64,000 nucleotides of DNA, taken from assembly GCF_023284005.1 (NCBI RefSeq), contig NZ_JAKIKS010000002.1, positions 62,001-126,000 of the forward strand, written 5' to 3'. Position numbers and translations under genes: made by a program. Positions within the stretch are counted from its first letter, which is position 1. Each line of letters begins with the position of its first letter. Of this stretch, positions 10,039 to 20,728 are shown piece after piece. The notes beneath the pieces are model-generated. The model ran no database searches. It had not been told where the DNA came from and worked only from the letters and a program-made list of their open reading frames with translations. This DNA is from Shewanella surugensis (lineage in GTDB: Bacteria > Pseudomonadota > Gammaproteobacteria > Enterobacterales > Shewanellaceae).

Positions 10039-11655
10039 ATGAAACAAGTAGTTGAACACCAATCTGACATTTTGGTTATTGGCAGCGGCGCTGCTGGTCT
10101 CACTTTAGCATTACATCTTGCTGAAAATTCTAAGGTTATTTTGCTCTCAAAAGGACCTCTCAGCGAAGGATCAACTTATTATGCTCAAGGAGGTATCGCC
10201 TCTGTTTTCGATGAAGAAGATACCATTGAATCTCATGTTTCCGATACATTAGTCGCAGGCGCAGGACTGTGCGACCCATCCGTCGTCAGCTTTACTGCTG
10301 AAAATGCCAAATCAGCCATTCACTGGCTCATTCGATGTGGGGTGGCTTTTGACAAGGAAGAAAACAAAGACGGGCATATCAGTGCTGACGCGGCTTATCA
10401 TTTAACCCGTGAGGGTGGCCACAGTCACAGGCGGATCTTACATGCAGCCGATGCGACAGGTAAAGAAGTACAAGTCACCTTACAAGAGTGTGTACGCAGA
10501 CACCCTAATATTCATGTCATGGAAAAGTACAATGCGATCGACTTGATCACCACACGCCGATCAAATCCCCCTGATAATCGAGTACAAGGAGCTTATGTTT
10601 GGAATAGAGATAGCGAACAAGTTGAAACCATCAAAGCACGTTTTGTCGCATTAGCCACTGGTGGTAGTTCCAAAGTTTACCAATATACGTCTAATCCTGA
10701 CGTGGCTTCAGGAGATGGCATTGCCATGGCTTGGCGAGCGGGTTGTCGGATTGCCAATATGGAATTCAATCAATTCCATCCCACCTGTCTATATCATGCT
10801 GATGCGCATAACTTTTTATTAACCGAAGCCCTTAGGGGAGAAGGCGCTTATTTACGTCGTCCTGACGGTAGTCGTTTTATGCCCGATTTTGATGAACGTG
10901 CAGAATTAGCTCCTCGTGATATTGTGGCTCGCGCTATCGATTTTGAAATGAAACGACTGGGATCGGATTGTGTCTATTTAGATATTACTCATAAACCCGC
11001 TGATTTTATCATCAAACATTTTCCCACTATTTATCAACGCTGCTTAGAATTTGGCATCGATATCACAAAAGATCCCATTCCGGTTGTTCCTGCGGCTCAT
11101 TATACTTGTGGCGGTGTAATGGCCGATCTTCACGGAAAAACTGATATCAACGGATTGTATGCCATTGGAGAAGTCGCCTATACAGGCTTACACGGCGCTA
11201 ACCGTCTTGCCAGTAATTCATTATTAGAATGTCTGGTTTTTGCTCGTGCTGCAAGTGAATATATTAAAAGCCAATTACACAAGGTACCTATGCCGGGTAA
11301 TATTCCACCATGGGATGACAGCCAAGTATCCAATTCTGATGAAGAAGTGGTGATTGCCCATAACTGGCATGAACTCAGGTTATTCATGTGGGATTATGTC
11401 GGTATTGTCCGATCCGATAAACGGTTAGAAAGAGCGATGAGACGCTGCTCTATGCTACAACAAGAAATCGAAGAGTATTATCAACATTTTCGCGTATCAA
11501 ACCATTTATTAGAACTGCGTAACTTGGTTCAAGTAGCTGAATTGATTATACGCTGTGCAATGGATCGAAAAGAAAGTCGAGGGCTACACTACAATATTGA
11601 CCATCCGAATAAGTCAAGCCACTCGAAACCAACCATCCTTCAACCAGACCCCTAA
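10039..11655 (+). CDS. nadB: L-aspartate oxidase
   Basis: NadB oxidises L-aspartate to iminoaspartate using FAD, the first step of de novo NAD synthesis. The 538-residue protein has an N-terminal FAD-binding motif ([17 protein letters not shown]), the catalytic-domain motif [12 protein letters not shown] and the capping signature [18 protein letters not shown]. Length is normal. It is divergent from rpoE across a 198-bp shared promoter region, the arrangement found in E. coli and Shewanella. The following 190 bp before ygfX show no gene or clear terminator. Confidence 0.97.
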   Translation: MKQVVEHQSDILVIGSGAAGLTLALHLAENSKVILLSKGPLSEGSTYYAQGGIASVFDEEDTIESHVSDTLVAGAGLCDPSVVSFTAENAKSAIHWLIRCGVAFDKEENKDGHISADAAYHLTREGGHSHRRILHAADATGKEVQVTLQECVRRHPNIHVMEKYNAIDLITTRRSNPPDNRVQGAYVWNRDSEQVETIKARFVALATGGSSKVYQYTSNPDVASGDGIAMAWRAGCRIANMEFNQFHPTCLYHADAHNFLLTEALRGEGAYLRRPDGSRFMPDFDERAELAPRDIVARAIDFEMKRLGSDCVYLDITHKPADFIIKHFPTIYQRCLEFGIDITKDPIPVVPAAHYTCGGVMADLHGKTDINGLYAIGEVAYTGLHGANRLASNSLLECLVFARAASEYIKSQLHKVPMPGNIPPWDDSQVSNSDEEVVIAHNWHELRLFMWDYVGIVRSDKRLERAMRRCSMLQQEIEEYYQHFRVSNHLLELRNLVQVAELIIRCAMDRKESRGLHYNIDHPNKSSHSKPTILQPDP

Positions 11656-11845
11656 TCCGCTCGGGCTAGTTGAAAATGCAGTATTCCGTTGGAATGATAA
11701 AGCCTTTGGCTGATCGCTAATGACTGCCAACATCAACAGACATCCCGTCATGAGATGCTATTGTCACATGAGTGGGCAGCGAGAATAGGCGTTAGTAAGG
11801 TATAAGCTGCAGCTGAAATCCTTCACTTAAGCTTGACGTTAAAAG

Positions 11846-12259
11846 TCATTTCTGGATTAATAACCGACATAAATGACGATAATTTATGTCGGTTAGCATA
11901 TCAGCCCAAACGATCATCATGGAATACTGCTTCCCATCAAGATATTGATAATAAAATATCACCGCAAAAGGACTAATAAACGCCCTTCTAACCAAAGTAA
12001 AACGCCGTCCATCAGAAAAATGTCCCGCTCCAGAAGACATTAAACTGAATTGATATTGCCACGATCTTAACTGCCAACCTTGCCAAATAAAAAAAAGCAT
12101 TAAACTAAGAGTAATTAACACTTTAATCGATAAATAAATAACATTATCGATTTGAGGCCACAGTAAAAATGAAGCAAAAAGTAATAAAGCAATAATGACT
12201 AACGATGATCGTTGGCCAAATGATGACTGAAGACTAAAATTAAGGTGCGTTTCGCCCAC
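11846..12259 (-). CDS. ygfX: YgfX/CptA-like membrane protein
   Basis: The 137-residue product has two adjacent membrane helices near residues 19-58 and a C-terminal half containing WQGWQLRSW and SDGRRFTLVRR, the pattern of YgfX. In E. coli YgfX (CptA) was described as an inner-membrane toxin acting on FtsZ and MreB and paired with sdhE; that role is disputed. It overlaps the end of sdhE by 20 bp and begins with GTG at 12259. No good ribosome-binding site precedes that codon, so translation is probably coupled to sdhE. Family assignment rests on context, size and topology. Confidence 0.8.
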   Translation of the reverse strand: MGETHLNFSLQSSFGQRSSLVIIALLLFASFLLWPQIDNVIYLSIKVLITLSLMLFFIWQGWQLRSWQYQFSLMSSGAGHFSDGRRFTLVRRAFISPFAVIFYYQYLDGKQYSMMIVWADMLTDINYRHLCRLLIQK

Positions 12260-12491
12260 GAACTTTAACGATCATATCAGCAAATTCAGATACTTTGCAT
12301 ATCTCATGTCCCATAAACCAAGCAAAAAGATCAGGATCTTCACATTCTAATAACCGTACCAAAATCGCTTTATCTTCATTGCTTAATTGTTCATAGTGTT
12401 TATCAACAAAAGGCTGAAATAAAACATCCAGCTCTAACATGCCTCTACGGCACGCCCATCTCACTCTTGCAATCTTCATAGGCTCAGACAA
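12240..12491 (-). CDS. sdhE: FAD assembly factor SdhE
   Basis: SdhE helps attach FAD covalently to the succinate dehydrogenase and fumarate reductase flavoproteins. The 83-residue helical protein contains the conserved RGMLELD stretch (RGxxE motif) within WACRRGMLELD, and LLECEDPDLFAWFMG. The start is taken as TTG at 12491: it has a strong GGGGAG site 7 nt upstream and matches the length of E. coli SdhE. An ATG four codons later lacks such a site. It overlaps ygfX, as in other gammaproteobacteria. Confidence 0.93.
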   Translation of the reverse strand: MSEPMKIARVRWACRRGMLELDVLFQPFVDKHYEQLSNEDKAILVRLLECEDPDLFAWFMGHEICKVSEFADMIVKVRGRNAP

Positions 12492-12587
12492 GCTCGTACT
12501 CCCCGAATGTATTTATCTTAAGTAGCTAGTTTATCAGCCCCAATAGGAAGGTGTCGATATTCCATCATAAAGAAAGATCATCGAACC

Positions 12588-13490
12588 TTAACTCCCTAAC
12601 TGATTTTTTCCTGCAAAGAAAGGAGTAAAATCCATTTCAAGTAAGCGCTTAACCGCAGGGTGCTGGATCATCCTTTCAGCAAACATAACATGATAATATT
12701 CTATTACTTCATCTGTTTCACCCAATAAATGCATGCCTCGTTTAATGACTTCTTGTTTATAAATACTGGGGACGACAAAAATGCCTTGATTTGAAAAACC
12801 AAATGCATTCATCATGGCCGCATCATCGAACTCGCCAAAAATACGCACCTTAAGCCCTTTTTCATCAAACCAATGCACCAGCTGCTGACCGAGTGATGTT
12901 CTACGCCCTGGGATCAATAACTTATCTTGCTCAAGACATGCCGGAAAGGGAGTCGACATAGGTCTATATGAAAAAAAAGCAACCCCACTCTGGCCTAATT
13001 TTTTAGATAAAATCTCTGGATATTTAAGTGATCCACCGGCGCAGTCAGACAAAATCATATCCAGTTTATGATCACGTAACCTAGCCATTAAATCCTCATG
13101 AGTCGATTCAAAGCAAGCAAGATGTAAACTACCGTCATGAGACATAACCGACAAGAGAATACGACTCACGAGTTCCTTGGATAATACATCAGCTACTCCA
13201 ACTTCAAATAAGGTTTTTTCATCTTTCTGGTAATTAATAATATCCAGCATTTCATAGCTTAAGCTAAACATTTTATCCGCATAACGAAAAACCAGCTTAC
13301 CCAGTTCTGTGGGGGATAACCGCCTTCCTTCACGCTTCAATAAACGCCCATTGAGACGGGCTTCTAACACCTTGATTTGTCCAGTAATGGTTTGTGGGGT
13401 TAAGCATAATGTTTCGGCCGCTTTAGCAACCGACCCTTTCTTTTGGATCATCCAAAAATAATACAGATGATTATAATTTAAATTAACCAT
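12588..13490 (-). CDS. nhaR: LysR-type activator of Na+/H+ antiporter genes
   Basis: NhaR is the LysR-family regulator that activates nhaA in response to Na+. The 300-residue protein has an N-terminal winged helix-turn-helix (LYYFWMIQKKGSVAKAAETL, TPQTITGQIKVLE) typical of NhaR, then an effector-binding domain. It lies downstream of nhaA and the small secreted-protein gene on the same strand, the nhaA-nhaR order of E. coli with one gene inserted. The separation from the inserted gene is 76 bp. Confidence 0.92.
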   Translation of the reverse strand: MVNLNYNHLYYFWMIQKKGSVAKAAETLCLTPQTITGQIKVLEARLNGRLLKREGRRLSPTELGKLVFRYADKMFSLSYEMLDIINYQKDEKTLFEVGVADVLSKELVSRILLSVMSHDGSLHLACFESTHEDLMARLRDHKLDMILSDCAGGSLKYPEILSKKLGQSGVAFFSYRPMSTPFPACLEQDKLLIPGRRTSLGQQLVHWFDEKGLKVRIFGEFDDAAMMNAFGFSNQGIFVVPSIYKQEVIKRGMHLLGETDEVIEYYHVMFAERMIQHPAVKRLLEMDFTPFFAGKNQLGS

Positions 13491-13566
13491 CTAGTGATAA
13501 CCTCTGTTCACGACTCAACTCTCTTAACTCTATCTAATTTATTATGATAAAAAAATAAAATATAGG

Positions 13567-13950
13567 TTACTTATTTCTATTACAATCCATTAAATTCAAC
13601 ATCACCCCCTTCAGTGCAGTAACATCATTAATATCACTGGTAATAAACGCCTCTCCAAGCCCTGAAACCAGCGATTCTCTATCTGGGATCCGTCCTTGGC
13701 AATAGGTGCGATTAGCGTCTTTAAAACGTTGACCACTTCGATATTTCAATGCCCTTTTTTCATAAGTGTTTGGCACAATATCCTTCTGAGAGCTGTCCAT
13801 TCGATGCATTAATGCCCCATCAACCACCCCTTCTAAATAATCTTGGCAAATATCACTGCTTACATCTTTATTGCAGGCAGCAATTTGCGTTGCACTGACC
13901 TGCGATATCCAACATATTGACAAGAGTCCAATTAATATCTTTATTTTCAT
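13567..13950 (-). CDS. Small exported protein, Rap1a/Tai-like pattern
   Basis: The function is unknown. The 127-residue product has a signal peptide (MKIKILIGLLSICWISQVSA, then TQIAAC) and four Cys in the mature part. The segment CQDYLEGVVDGALMHRM and the later TYCQGRIPDRESLVSGLGEA resemble the C-x-x-Y-L-x-G-V-x-D and C-x-P patterns of the Rap1a/Tai fold, known from type VI immunity proteins and from many uncharacterised periplasmic proteins. It overlaps the nhaA stop by 4 bp, so it is translated with the antiporter. No toxin gene is adjacent, so an immunity role is not supported. The fold call is tentative. Confidence 0.6.
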   Translation of the reverse strand: MKIKILIGLLSICWISQVSATQIAACNKDVSSDICQDYLEGVVDGALMHRMDSSQKDIVPNTYEKRALKYRSGQRFKDANRTYCQGRIPDRESLVSGLGEAFITSDINDVTALKGVMLNLMDCNRNK

Positions 13951-15122
13951 ACATTCTCTCCCTTTTCATCTAACACTTTAGATAACCAGAAATAACCAAT
14001 GACGGCAGAACAGATAGAACCAATTAAAATACCTAAGCGCGCTAAATCACCATAAATGGGATCGGCATTGATGAAAGCGAGTGAACTAATAAACATCGAC
14101 ATAGTAAAACCAATACCACACATCACAGCAACTGGAGCGATGTGCTTCCAACCCACCCCATCGGGTAATACCGCAAACTTTAATTTCACCGCAATATAAC
14201 TAAATAACATCACCCCTATTGGTTTACCCAATAGTAACCCTAGCGCGATCCCCAAAGGTAATGGCGCAACCAAATAATCAATACTCATTCCCGTTAAATC
14301 AACCCCAGCATTAGCAAAAGCGAATACGGGTAAAATGAGAAACGTGCTCCAAGGATGTAAATCATGCTCTAACTTTTCAGAAGGCGAACTACCATCTTTT
14401 CCCCTCAATGGAATACAAAACGCAATAATCACTCCTGCCAGCGTCGCATGCACACCCGATTTTAAAACCGCAATCCATAAAATACTGCCTAACACCGCAT
14501 AGGGAGCTAACGCCGTGACCCCTTTAACATTCAAACTCACCAACCCCATAATGGCAAAAGCAGCAATGATCATACTCAACATCGATAAGTCAGTGCTATA
14601 AAAAATAGCAATAATCACAACGACACCTAAATCATCCATAATGGCTAACGCCAATAAAAACACTTTTAATGATACAGGTACTCGACTGCCCAGCAATGCA
14701 ATGATCCCCAGTGCAAAAGCGATATCAGTGGCCGCTGGGATTGCCCAAGCTGATTGAGCAACCGGATCAGAATAATTAAACAGTAAATAAATCGCCGCAG
14801 GAAAAATCATACCACCGATTGCGGCAAAAGTAGGCAATGATGCTTGAGCGGGGGTCGATAACGCGCCTTCTAATAACTCACGTTTCACTTCTAGCCCTAT
14901 AAGAAGAAAAAATATTGCCATCAGACCATCATTAATCCAATGCAACAATGTTTTGTTTAAATCTAAACTACCCACACGAATTTGCATTTCTGTATTTAAA
15001 AAGTCTTGATATAGCCATGAAATAGGAGAGTTAGCGAGAATAAGCGCTAAAATCACAGCCAACATCAATAAAATACCTCCAGCGGATCCCTTATTCAGAA
15101 AATTTTTGATCACTCGTTCCAT
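13947..15122 (-). CDS. nhaA: Na+/H+ antiporter NhaA
   Basis: NhaA is the inner-membrane electrogenic antiporter that expels Na+ or Li+ in exchange for two protons. The 391-residue protein has about 12 membrane segments and the ion-binding Asp pair in AIMDDLGVVVIIAIFYS. The conserved PAATDIAFALGI, which gives the broken-helix Thr/Asp region, is also present. Length matches E. coli NhaA. It leads an apparent operon with the small secreted protein and nhaR. A long perfect palindrome lies about 73-119 bp upstream of its ATG. Confidence 0.97.
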   Translation of the reverse strand: MERVIKNFLNKGSAGGILLMLAVILALILANSPISWLYQDFLNTEMQIRVGSLDLNKTLLHWINDGLMAIFFLLIGLEVKRELLEGALSTPAQASLPTFAAIGGMIFPAAIYLLFNYSDPVAQSAWAIPAATDIAFALGIIALLGSRVPVSLKVFLLALAIMDDLGVVVIIAIFYSTDLSMLSMIIAAFAIMGLVSLNVKGVTALAPYAVLGSILWIAVLKSGVHATLAGVIIAFCIPLRGKDGSSPSEKLEHDLHPWSTFLILPVFAFANAGVDLTGMSIDYLVAPLPLGIALGLLLGKPIGVMLFSYIAVKLKFAVLPDGVGWKHIAPVAVMCGIGFTMSMFISSLAFINADPIYGDLARLGILIGSICSAVIGYFWLSKVLDEKGENV

Positions 15123-15194
15123 ATTACTTCCTTTTTAGACCCTTACACTCGATTTAATCAGTGTAGCCGAATGAAAAGTGTATGAATAATCGAT

Positions 15195-15241
15195 TGATTC
15201 AAACTTACAACTCGAAAATTTCGAGTTGTAAGTTTGAATCA
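15195..15241. repeat. 47-bp perfect palindrome upstream of nhaA
   Basis: Two 23-bp arms pair without mismatch around a single central base at 15218. The left arm begins TGATTCAAACTTAC. It is in the 236-bp nhaA-thyA spacer. No T-run follows on either strand, and the arms meet without a loop, so it does not look like a terminator. It could be an operator, a cruciform-forming site or a remnant of an inserted element. Confidence 0.85.
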
Positions 15242-15297
15242 TCTAATAAAGCTAAGTTCAAGAACGTTAAAAAGAACAGAAAATAATTGGGGAGTAC

Positions 15298-15331
15298 GAT
15301 AAAAAACCCTTAATGTTGCCATTAAGGGTTT
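15298..15331 (-). terminator. Rho-independent terminator after thyA
   Basis: An 11-bp stem (AAACCCTTAAT with ATTAAGGGTTT), 6-nt loop, occupies 15304-15331 and is followed on the minus strand by a run of T. It begins 28 bp past the thyA stop codon and should end the lgt-thyA transcript. Confidence 0.88.
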
Positions 15332-15358
15332 AGAGAGATAAGCAGAAGTCAGGCTAAC

Positions 15359-16210
15359 TTAAACCGAGAAAGGATATTTAATGGCATCATGATGCTCATA
15401 ACTTGTCACGTCAAAGTCATCTAAAGTCACCCAAGTTTCCAAATCATGAAGTGATTTAATATCGGGGTTAATCGCTAATTGAGGAGAGGTAAAAGGCTGA
15501 CGTTTTAATTGTATATCGCGCATTTGTGGAAGTTGATCTTCATAAATATGAGCATTAACAATTTTATGGTAAGCCACTCCAGCTTTGTTTCCTGTGATCT
15601 GAGCAACTAAGGCTAATAATGTAAACACTTGAACTTGATTAAAATTAAGTCCTAAAGGTACATCACAAGAACGCTGAAAGCTGGTTAAATATAACGTATC
15701 ACCCAATAAAGAAAAGTTATGAGTATGCATACAAGGCCGTAAGCAACCCATATGAAACTCACCAGGATTATAGAAACTTAAAATCTCACCTCTATCATCC
15801 ACACCTTTGGTCAAATTATCGATAATTTTAGCAAGTTGATCAATACAGCCACCATCAGGTTTGCTCCAAGCACGTCCTTGTACACCATAAACCCGCCCCA
15901 TATCGTCAGTGCCTTTACGGTGAGGGTTATTCAACCACTGACTATTATCATTGGCATTGGCATCCCACGTTTTAGCACCTAAAACACGAAAATCTGCAGC
16001 ATTATCATAACCACGAATATAACCTAATAACTCAGCTATCGCAGCCTTCCAAAAGCTTTTACGTGTAGTAATCAAAGGAAACTGATTATTTTTCACGTCA
16101 TAGACAAGATCAGCATTAATAACCGTTAAGCAGCGTTTACCTGTGCGTTCATTTTCAATCCAAGTCCCATCATTGATAATATGCTCGCATAAATCTAAAT
16201 ACTGCTGCAT
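15359..16210 (-). CDS. thyA: Thymidylate synthase
   Basis: ThyA methylates dUMP to dTMP using methylene-tetrahydrofolate. The 283-residue product has the catalytic Cys160 in [13 protein letters not shown] and the nucleotide-binding [17 protein letters not shown]. It is longer than the 264-residue E. coli enzyme through insertions such as residues 70-110; from memory this longer form is usual in Shewanella and Vibrio. It shares one base with the lgt stop (16210), so the two are translationally coupled, as in E. coli. Confidence 0.97.
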   Translation of the reverse strand: MQQYLDLCEHIINDGTWIENERTGKRCLTVINADLVYDVKNNQFPLITTRKSFWKAAIAELLGYIRGYDNAADFRVLGAKTWDANANDNSQWLNNPHRKGTDDMGRVYGVQGRAWSKPDGGCIDQLAKIIDNLTKGVDDRGEILSFYNPGEFHMGCLRPCMHTHNFSLLGDTLYLTSFQRSCDVPLGLNFNQVQVFTLLALVAQITGNKAGVAYHKIVNAHIYEDQLPQMRDIQLKRQPFTSPQLAINPDIKSLHDLETWVTLDDFDVTSYEHHDAIKYPFSV

Positions 16211-17031
16211 TACTTTTTCCCTTTCGTATTATCTGGTGCTTGGCGTAATAATAGATATAAACCAAATAAAATCATTGGAATAGATAGTATTTGCCCCATG
16301 GTCATAAAACCAAAATAAAGACCTAACTGAATATCAGGTTGACGAACCGTTTCAACAATCACCCTAAAGCAGCCATAACCGAGTAAAAACATACCTGAGA
16401 CTGCGCCTCTTTTATTCGTTGTTTTACTAAACCAGAAGAGTAATAAAAACAGCGCAACGCCTTCTAAGGCAAATTGGTACAGTTGCGATGGGTGACGCGG
16501 TAAAGGACCCGCACCCGGAAAAACCATTCCCCAAGGCACATCGGTCACTCGTCCCCACAGTTCGCCATTAATGAAGTTACCAATGCGTCCGGCTCCAAGG
16601 CCAATGGGGACGACAGGAGCAACCATATCTGCAACGGCGAAAAATGTCCTATTCTGTTTACGGGCAATATAGAGCATCGCTAATATTACGCCCATCAGCC
16701 CACCATGAAAAGACATCCCCCCCTCTGTTATTTTAAATAAATACAAAGGGTTAGCAACAAACAAATCAAAGTGGTAAAAAATCACATAGCCGACTCGCCC
16801 ACCTAGGATCACCCCTAGGAAACTATAAAAAAGCAAATCGGAAACTTCATCTCTGCTCCATAAGCCTTTAGAGCGATCCGCTTGACGATTGAGTAAAAAC
16901 ATTGCGGCTACAAAACCCAATAAGTACATGACCCCGTACCATCTTAACGCAGGTTCAAATGTCTGCCCAAAAAGCTGAAATGGACCAAATGACACTATGA
17001 TAGGATCAATATTTGGAAAACTTAACGCCAT
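16210..17031 (-). CDS. lgt: Prolipoprotein diacylglyceryl transferase
   Basis: Lgt transfers diacylglycerol from phosphatidylglycerol to the lipobox Cys of prolipoproteins, the first step of lipoprotein maturation in the inner membrane. The 273-residue protein has about seven membrane helices, the HGGLMGV segment and the Lgt signature [14 protein letters not shown]. Length is normal. It is coupled to thyA at its 3' end; its substrates include Lpp at 58341. Confidence 0.97.
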   Translation of the reverse strand: MALSFPNIDPIIVSFGPFQLFGQTFEPALRWYGVMYLLGFVAAMFLLNRQADRSKGLWSRDEVSDLLFYSFLGVILGGRVGYVIFYHFDLFVANPLYLFKITEGGMSFHGGLMGVILAMLYIARKQNRTFFAVADMVAPVVPIGLGAGRIGNFINGELWGRVTDVPWGMVFPGAGPLPRHPSQLYQFALEGVALFLLLFWFSKTTNKRGAVSGMFLLGYGCFRVIVETVRQPDIQLGLYFGFMTMGQILSIPMILFGLYLLLRQAPDNTKGKK

Positions 17032-17066
17032 ATTTCTTCCAATTGTAAAGTAATAAAATAGAAGGG

Positions 17067-17870
17067 TTATCCAGTAAAGACTAACTTGAACCCGATAATA
17101 ACCAATAATAATGCAAACATTTTTTTAAGTACACCCGTTGGCCAAGTACTTGCCCTTTTCGCGCCTATTGGCGCAATGAAAATAGAACTGACTACTATAC
17201 CAAGCAACGCAGGGATGTAAATATAGCCAAGCGTGAATTGAGGCAAACCATACACATTCCATCCAGCAATCACATACCCCACACTGCCAAATAGGGCGAT
17301 GAGTAACCCACTTGCAGCAGAAAAACCAATAGCATAACGCATTTGTAACCCGAAAAAAGTTAAAAATGGTACTAGCAATACACTACCACCGATCCCCATT
17401 AACCCGGCAATAATAGCCACTACAACCGCAGTCATAAATAACAGGACACTGGAGGGTAAATGTCTTTGTGCTTGCCCCTTAAAGGGAAACACCATTTGTA
17501 TAGCCATTAATATGACAAAAATAGCAAAGCTTTGCTGTAAGGCATTCGCACTAATATTTTCTGAAATAAAACCCGAACTCAGTGATCCCAAAACAAACCC
17601 TGGTAACATAGGTTTAAACAAATACCAAGGAATGTTGTCTCTTTTATGATGAGATCGAGTTGAAGATAAACCAGTCAAAATAATCGCAGCAAGTGACGTC
17701 GCAATTGCAACATGGGGTAAAAAGTCATGTGAAACACCCACTAATGGTAGAATATGCAGTAATGCAGGAACAGAAATAAGACCACCACCTATCCCCAACA
17801 GCCCAGCCAAAAAGCCAATAATAACACCTAATACTAAACAAATACCAAAAACTTGCAGCGCTATTTCCAT
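17067..17870 (-). CDS. TauE/SafE family membrane carrier
   Basis: This is a 267-residue membrane protein with about eight helices. It shows the duplicated TauE/SafE pattern: [20 protein letters not shown] near the start and [18 protein letters not shown] in the second half. Family members export sulfite, organosulfonates or other small anions, but the substrate here cannot be read from the sequence. It lies between ptsP (75 bp upstream) and lgt (35 bp downstream) on the same strand, and may be co-transcribed with lgt-thyA. Confidence 0.88.
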   Translation of the reverse strand: MEIALQVFGICLVLGVIIGFLAGLLGIGGGLISVPALLHILPLVGVSHDFLPHVAIATSLAAIILTGLSSTRSHHKRDNIPWYLFKPMLPGFVLGSLSSGFISENISANALQQSFAIFVILMAIQMVFPFKGQAQRHLPSSVLLFMTAVVVAIIAGLMGIGGSVLLVPFLTFFGLQMRYAIGFSAASGLLIALFGSVGYVIAGWNVYGLPQFTLGYIYIPALLGIVVSSIFIAPIGAKRASTWPTGVLKKMFALLLVIIGFKLVFTG

Positions 17871-17945
17871 CTGTTTTACCTACATAAATAAAATCAATCG
17901 AAGGGAATTAAACCGAGGATGACAAAGCCAATAAAGTGCCCCTAT

Positions 17946-20192
17946 TTACAAACTCAGTAATTCCACCAAGCCTATCGTTTCTAGATATTCCGCCAATAAA
18001 ACCCTCACCTCTTGACCGCTGCTTAGACGTAATACTTTATTTAACAAATTATTCAAATCCTCAAAAGAAACACGCCTTAGTAGATAATTAATCCGTCCTA
18101 AACTTCCCTGATTCATGCTGAGATGGCTATAGCCCATGGATACTAATAACAATACCCCTATTGGTTCCCCAGCCAGTTCACCACAGACACTCACTGGCAA
18201 ATTTAATGTTTTACATTCTTCACGGACTTGTTTTAATGCACGTAAAATCCCAGGGTGATAGCAATCATACAAAGTACTGACTCTAGGATTATTTCTATCT
18301 ACCGCTAAAAGATATTGTGTTAAATCATTTGAGCCTACTGAAATAAAATCAACTTTTCTGGCCACATCGGGTAATTGATATAACAAAACAGGCACTTCAA
18401 GCATGATCCCAACTCTGGGCTTAACGATATCCATACCCATCTCAGTACTCAACTCAAAATAGGCTTGCTCTAAGTAAGCAAGCGATTGCTCTATTTCATC
18501 GATACAACTAACCATAGGCAACATAATACTGAGCTGATCACTCCCTTCAGCCGCTTGTAGCATGGCTCTTAATTGCACTAGAAATAATTCGGGATGATCC
18601 AGAGAAAGACGAATTCCTCGCCAACCTAAGAAAGGGTTTTCTTCATTGATAGGAAAATAAGCGAGTGGCTTATCTCCACCCACATCCAATGTTCGCATGA
18701 CAACTGACTTACCCGCTGCGGCTTCAAATACTTGCTTATAAACTTTAATTTGTTCTGATTCACTGGGAAAGCGCTGTTGCAACATAAAGGGGATTTCAGT
18801 ACGGTACAACCCCACTCCATCAGCGCCTGTGGCGATATCGGACTCTAAACTCGAAAGCAATCCAGCATTGAGTTGTAAGGCAATTCTCTCTCCATCGGTA
18901 GTGATGGTAGGTAAAGATAAATCTTGGGTATATCGCTCCTTTAACGCCTTCCCCATAGACATCAAACTTCTGAACTCAGTGATCACGCTGGGTCTGGGTG
19001 ACACTAACAATTGCCCCCGACTCGCATTTAAAATGACTAACTTCTTATCAATATCGGCATTCAGAATATCTGAAACACCAATTAAAGCTGGGACGCCCAA
19101 CGCTCTTGATAAAATAGCAGCATGAGAATTGATACCACCCAACTCTGTTACAATCCCCGCTAGTTTTTGTCTCGGAAACTCAGCAATTAACGTTGCATTG
19201 GCTTCTTTTGCAATTAAAATAACGGGAGTATCTGGTTCAAATTCAATTCTTCCCGGTTCAACTAATTGTCTCAAAACCCTCTGTCCTAGGTCTCGAATAT
19301 CACCCGCACGCTCTTTTAAATAAAGATCTTTCATCTCAGTAAATTGCTTGATATAGCGTAAAGAAACTCGGCATACCGCAGATTCAGCGCTCCATCCCTG
19401 GCGGACTTCTTTAACATATTCGCCGCCTAAGCTGGCACTATCGAGTAATAATAACAAGGCTGAAAAAATCGACACGACTTCTTCATCTTTCTCTGAATCA
19501 AAACGCTGCGATAATGCGCTTAACAAGTCCTTAGTACGAGACATTGACAGTTTTAAACGTGTTTCTTCTGTGGGTAAGTCTCGGCTTTTAACATCGGGGA
19601 AAGAAAGAGAGATATGGCCACCGAGCACTAAAGCATTAGCAATGGCGACGCCATTAGCCGCTATTTTTCCAGTATAATACTGTTGGCTAACATTGTTGCC
19701 CGTTGTCGCTTTATGCCTTAATCCTCTTATCGCTACCGCAAGTTGTGCAGCAAGCGTCATTAAAAACGCTTCTTCTCCCTCACTAAACTGCCTAGGCTCA
19801 ACCTGCTGCACAACAATAACGCCAATCACCACTTTTTGATAAATAATGGGAGCAGCCAAAAACGCTCGGTATTCCTCTTCAGCAACTTCAGGTAATAATT
19901 TGAACCTAGGATGGATATGAGCATCCGCTAAGTTAATCGGTTCTTCTCTTTGCGCAACAAGCCCAACTAATCCTTGTGTTAATGGCATACGCACTTTACC
20001 AACAGCTTGCCTATCTAAGCCATCAGTTGCAGAGAACTGCAATACATCTTGTTCAACTAAGTATATCGAACAACATTCTGTTGCCATCACCGCTTTTGTC
20101 TGTGATACCAACAAATCCAATGCCGATTGCAGATCATCTGCCGCCGCAACGGCCTGTGTTATATCCCTGAGCGTTTTTAACACTGAGCTCAA
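17946..20192 (-). CDS. ptsP: PTS-Ntr enzyme I (phosphoenolpyruvate phosphotransferase)
   Basis: PtsP takes phosphate from phosphoenolpyruvate and passes it to NPr in the nitrogen-related PTS, which regulates rather than transports. The 748-residue protein has an N-terminal GAF domain (about residues 15-160), the phospho-His domain with [15 protein letters not shown] (His357), and the PEP-binding barrel with GIMLEVPV and [17 protein letters not shown]. The GAF domain distinguishes it from PtsI. It overlaps the rppH stop by 4 bp, the usual rppH-ptsP coupling. Confidence 0.97.
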   Translation of the reverse strand: MSSVLKTLRDITQAVAAADDLQSALDLLVSQTKAVMATECCSIYLVEQDVLQFSATDGLDRQAVGKVRMPLTQGLVGLVAQREEPINLADAHIHPRFKLLPEVAEEEYRAFLAAPIIYQKVVIGVIVVQQVEPRQFSEGEEAFLMTLAAQLAVAIRGLRHKATTGNNVSQQYYTGKIAANGVAIANALVLGGHISLSFPDVKSRDLPTEETRLKLSMSRTKDLLSALSQRFDSEKDEEVVSIFSALLLLLDSASLGGEYVKEVRQGWSAESAVCRVSLRYIKQFTEMKDLYLKERAGDIRDLGQRVLRQLVEPGRIEFEPDTPVILIAKEANATLIAEFPRQKLAGIVTELGGINSHAAILSRALGVPALIGVSDILNADIDKKLVILNASRGQLLVSPRPSVITEFRSLMSMGKALKERYTQDLSLPTITTDGERIALQLNAGLLSSLESDIATGADGVGLYRTEIPFMLQQRFPSESEQIKVYKQVFEAAAGKSVVMRTLDVGGDKPLAYFPINEENPFLGWRGIRLSLDHPELFLVQLRAMLQAAEGSDQLSIMLPMVSCIDEIEQSLAYLEQAYFELSTEMGMDIVKPRVGIMLEVPVLLYQLPDVARKVDFISVGSNDLTQYLLAVDRNNPRVSTLYDCYHPGILRALKQVREECKTLNLPVSVCGELAGEPIGVLLLVSMGYSHLSMNQGSLGRINYLLRRVSFEDLNNLLNKVLRLSSGQEVRVLLAEYLETIGLVELLSL

Positions 20193-20728
20193 ACTCCCTT
20201 GAGAAACGAACTACGACGTCGTCCTTTTCTTTTTTGATTTGATTCTTTCAATTGCAATGCTAGAGCCATCACGGCAAACTCTTTCATTACCTTTCGATAA
20301 ACATCACGCTTAAAAGAAACCACTTGGCGTACTGGATACCAATAACTTACCCAACGCCAATCATCAAATTCAGGATGACCACTTGCGTTCAGATTAATTG
20401 CACTTTCATTACATTTTAACTGTAATAAAAACCATTTCTGTTTTTGACCAATACAAACAGGCTTACTATCTTGTCTAATCAATCTTTTAGGTAGCCGATA
20501 ACGTAACCAAGATCGTGTAGAGGTTAATAATTTTACATGCTCAGGCTTCAAGCCTACTTCCTCATATAACTCTCTATACATAGCTTCTTCGGTCGACTCA
20601 CCTTCATCAACACCGCCTTGTGGAAATTGCCAGGAATGTTGGCCAAATCGTCTTGCCCACATAACCTGCCCAAAGCGATTACAGATAATGATGCCAACAT
20701 TTGCGCGAAAGCCGTCACTATCAATCAC
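20189..20728 (-). CDS. rppH: RNA pyrophosphohydrolase
   Basis: RppH removes pyrophosphate from the 5' triphosphate end of RNAs, opening the way for RNase E decay. The 179-residue protein has the Nudix box at residues 38-60 ([20 protein letters not shown] followed by VGL) and the N-terminal [17 protein letters not shown] typical of RppH. Length fits. It is first in a probable rppH-ptsP operon; the 688-bp AT-rich region upstream should contain its promoter. Confidence 0.97.
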   Translation of the reverse strand: MIDSDGFRANVGIIICNRFGQVMWARRFGQHSWQFPQGGVDEGESTEEAMYRELYEEVGLKPEHVKLLTSTRSWLRYRLPKRLIRQDSKPVCIGQKQKWFLLQLKCNESAINLNASGHPEFDDWRWVSYWYPVRQVVSFKRDVYRKVMKEFAVMALALQLKESNQKRKGRRRSSFLKGV

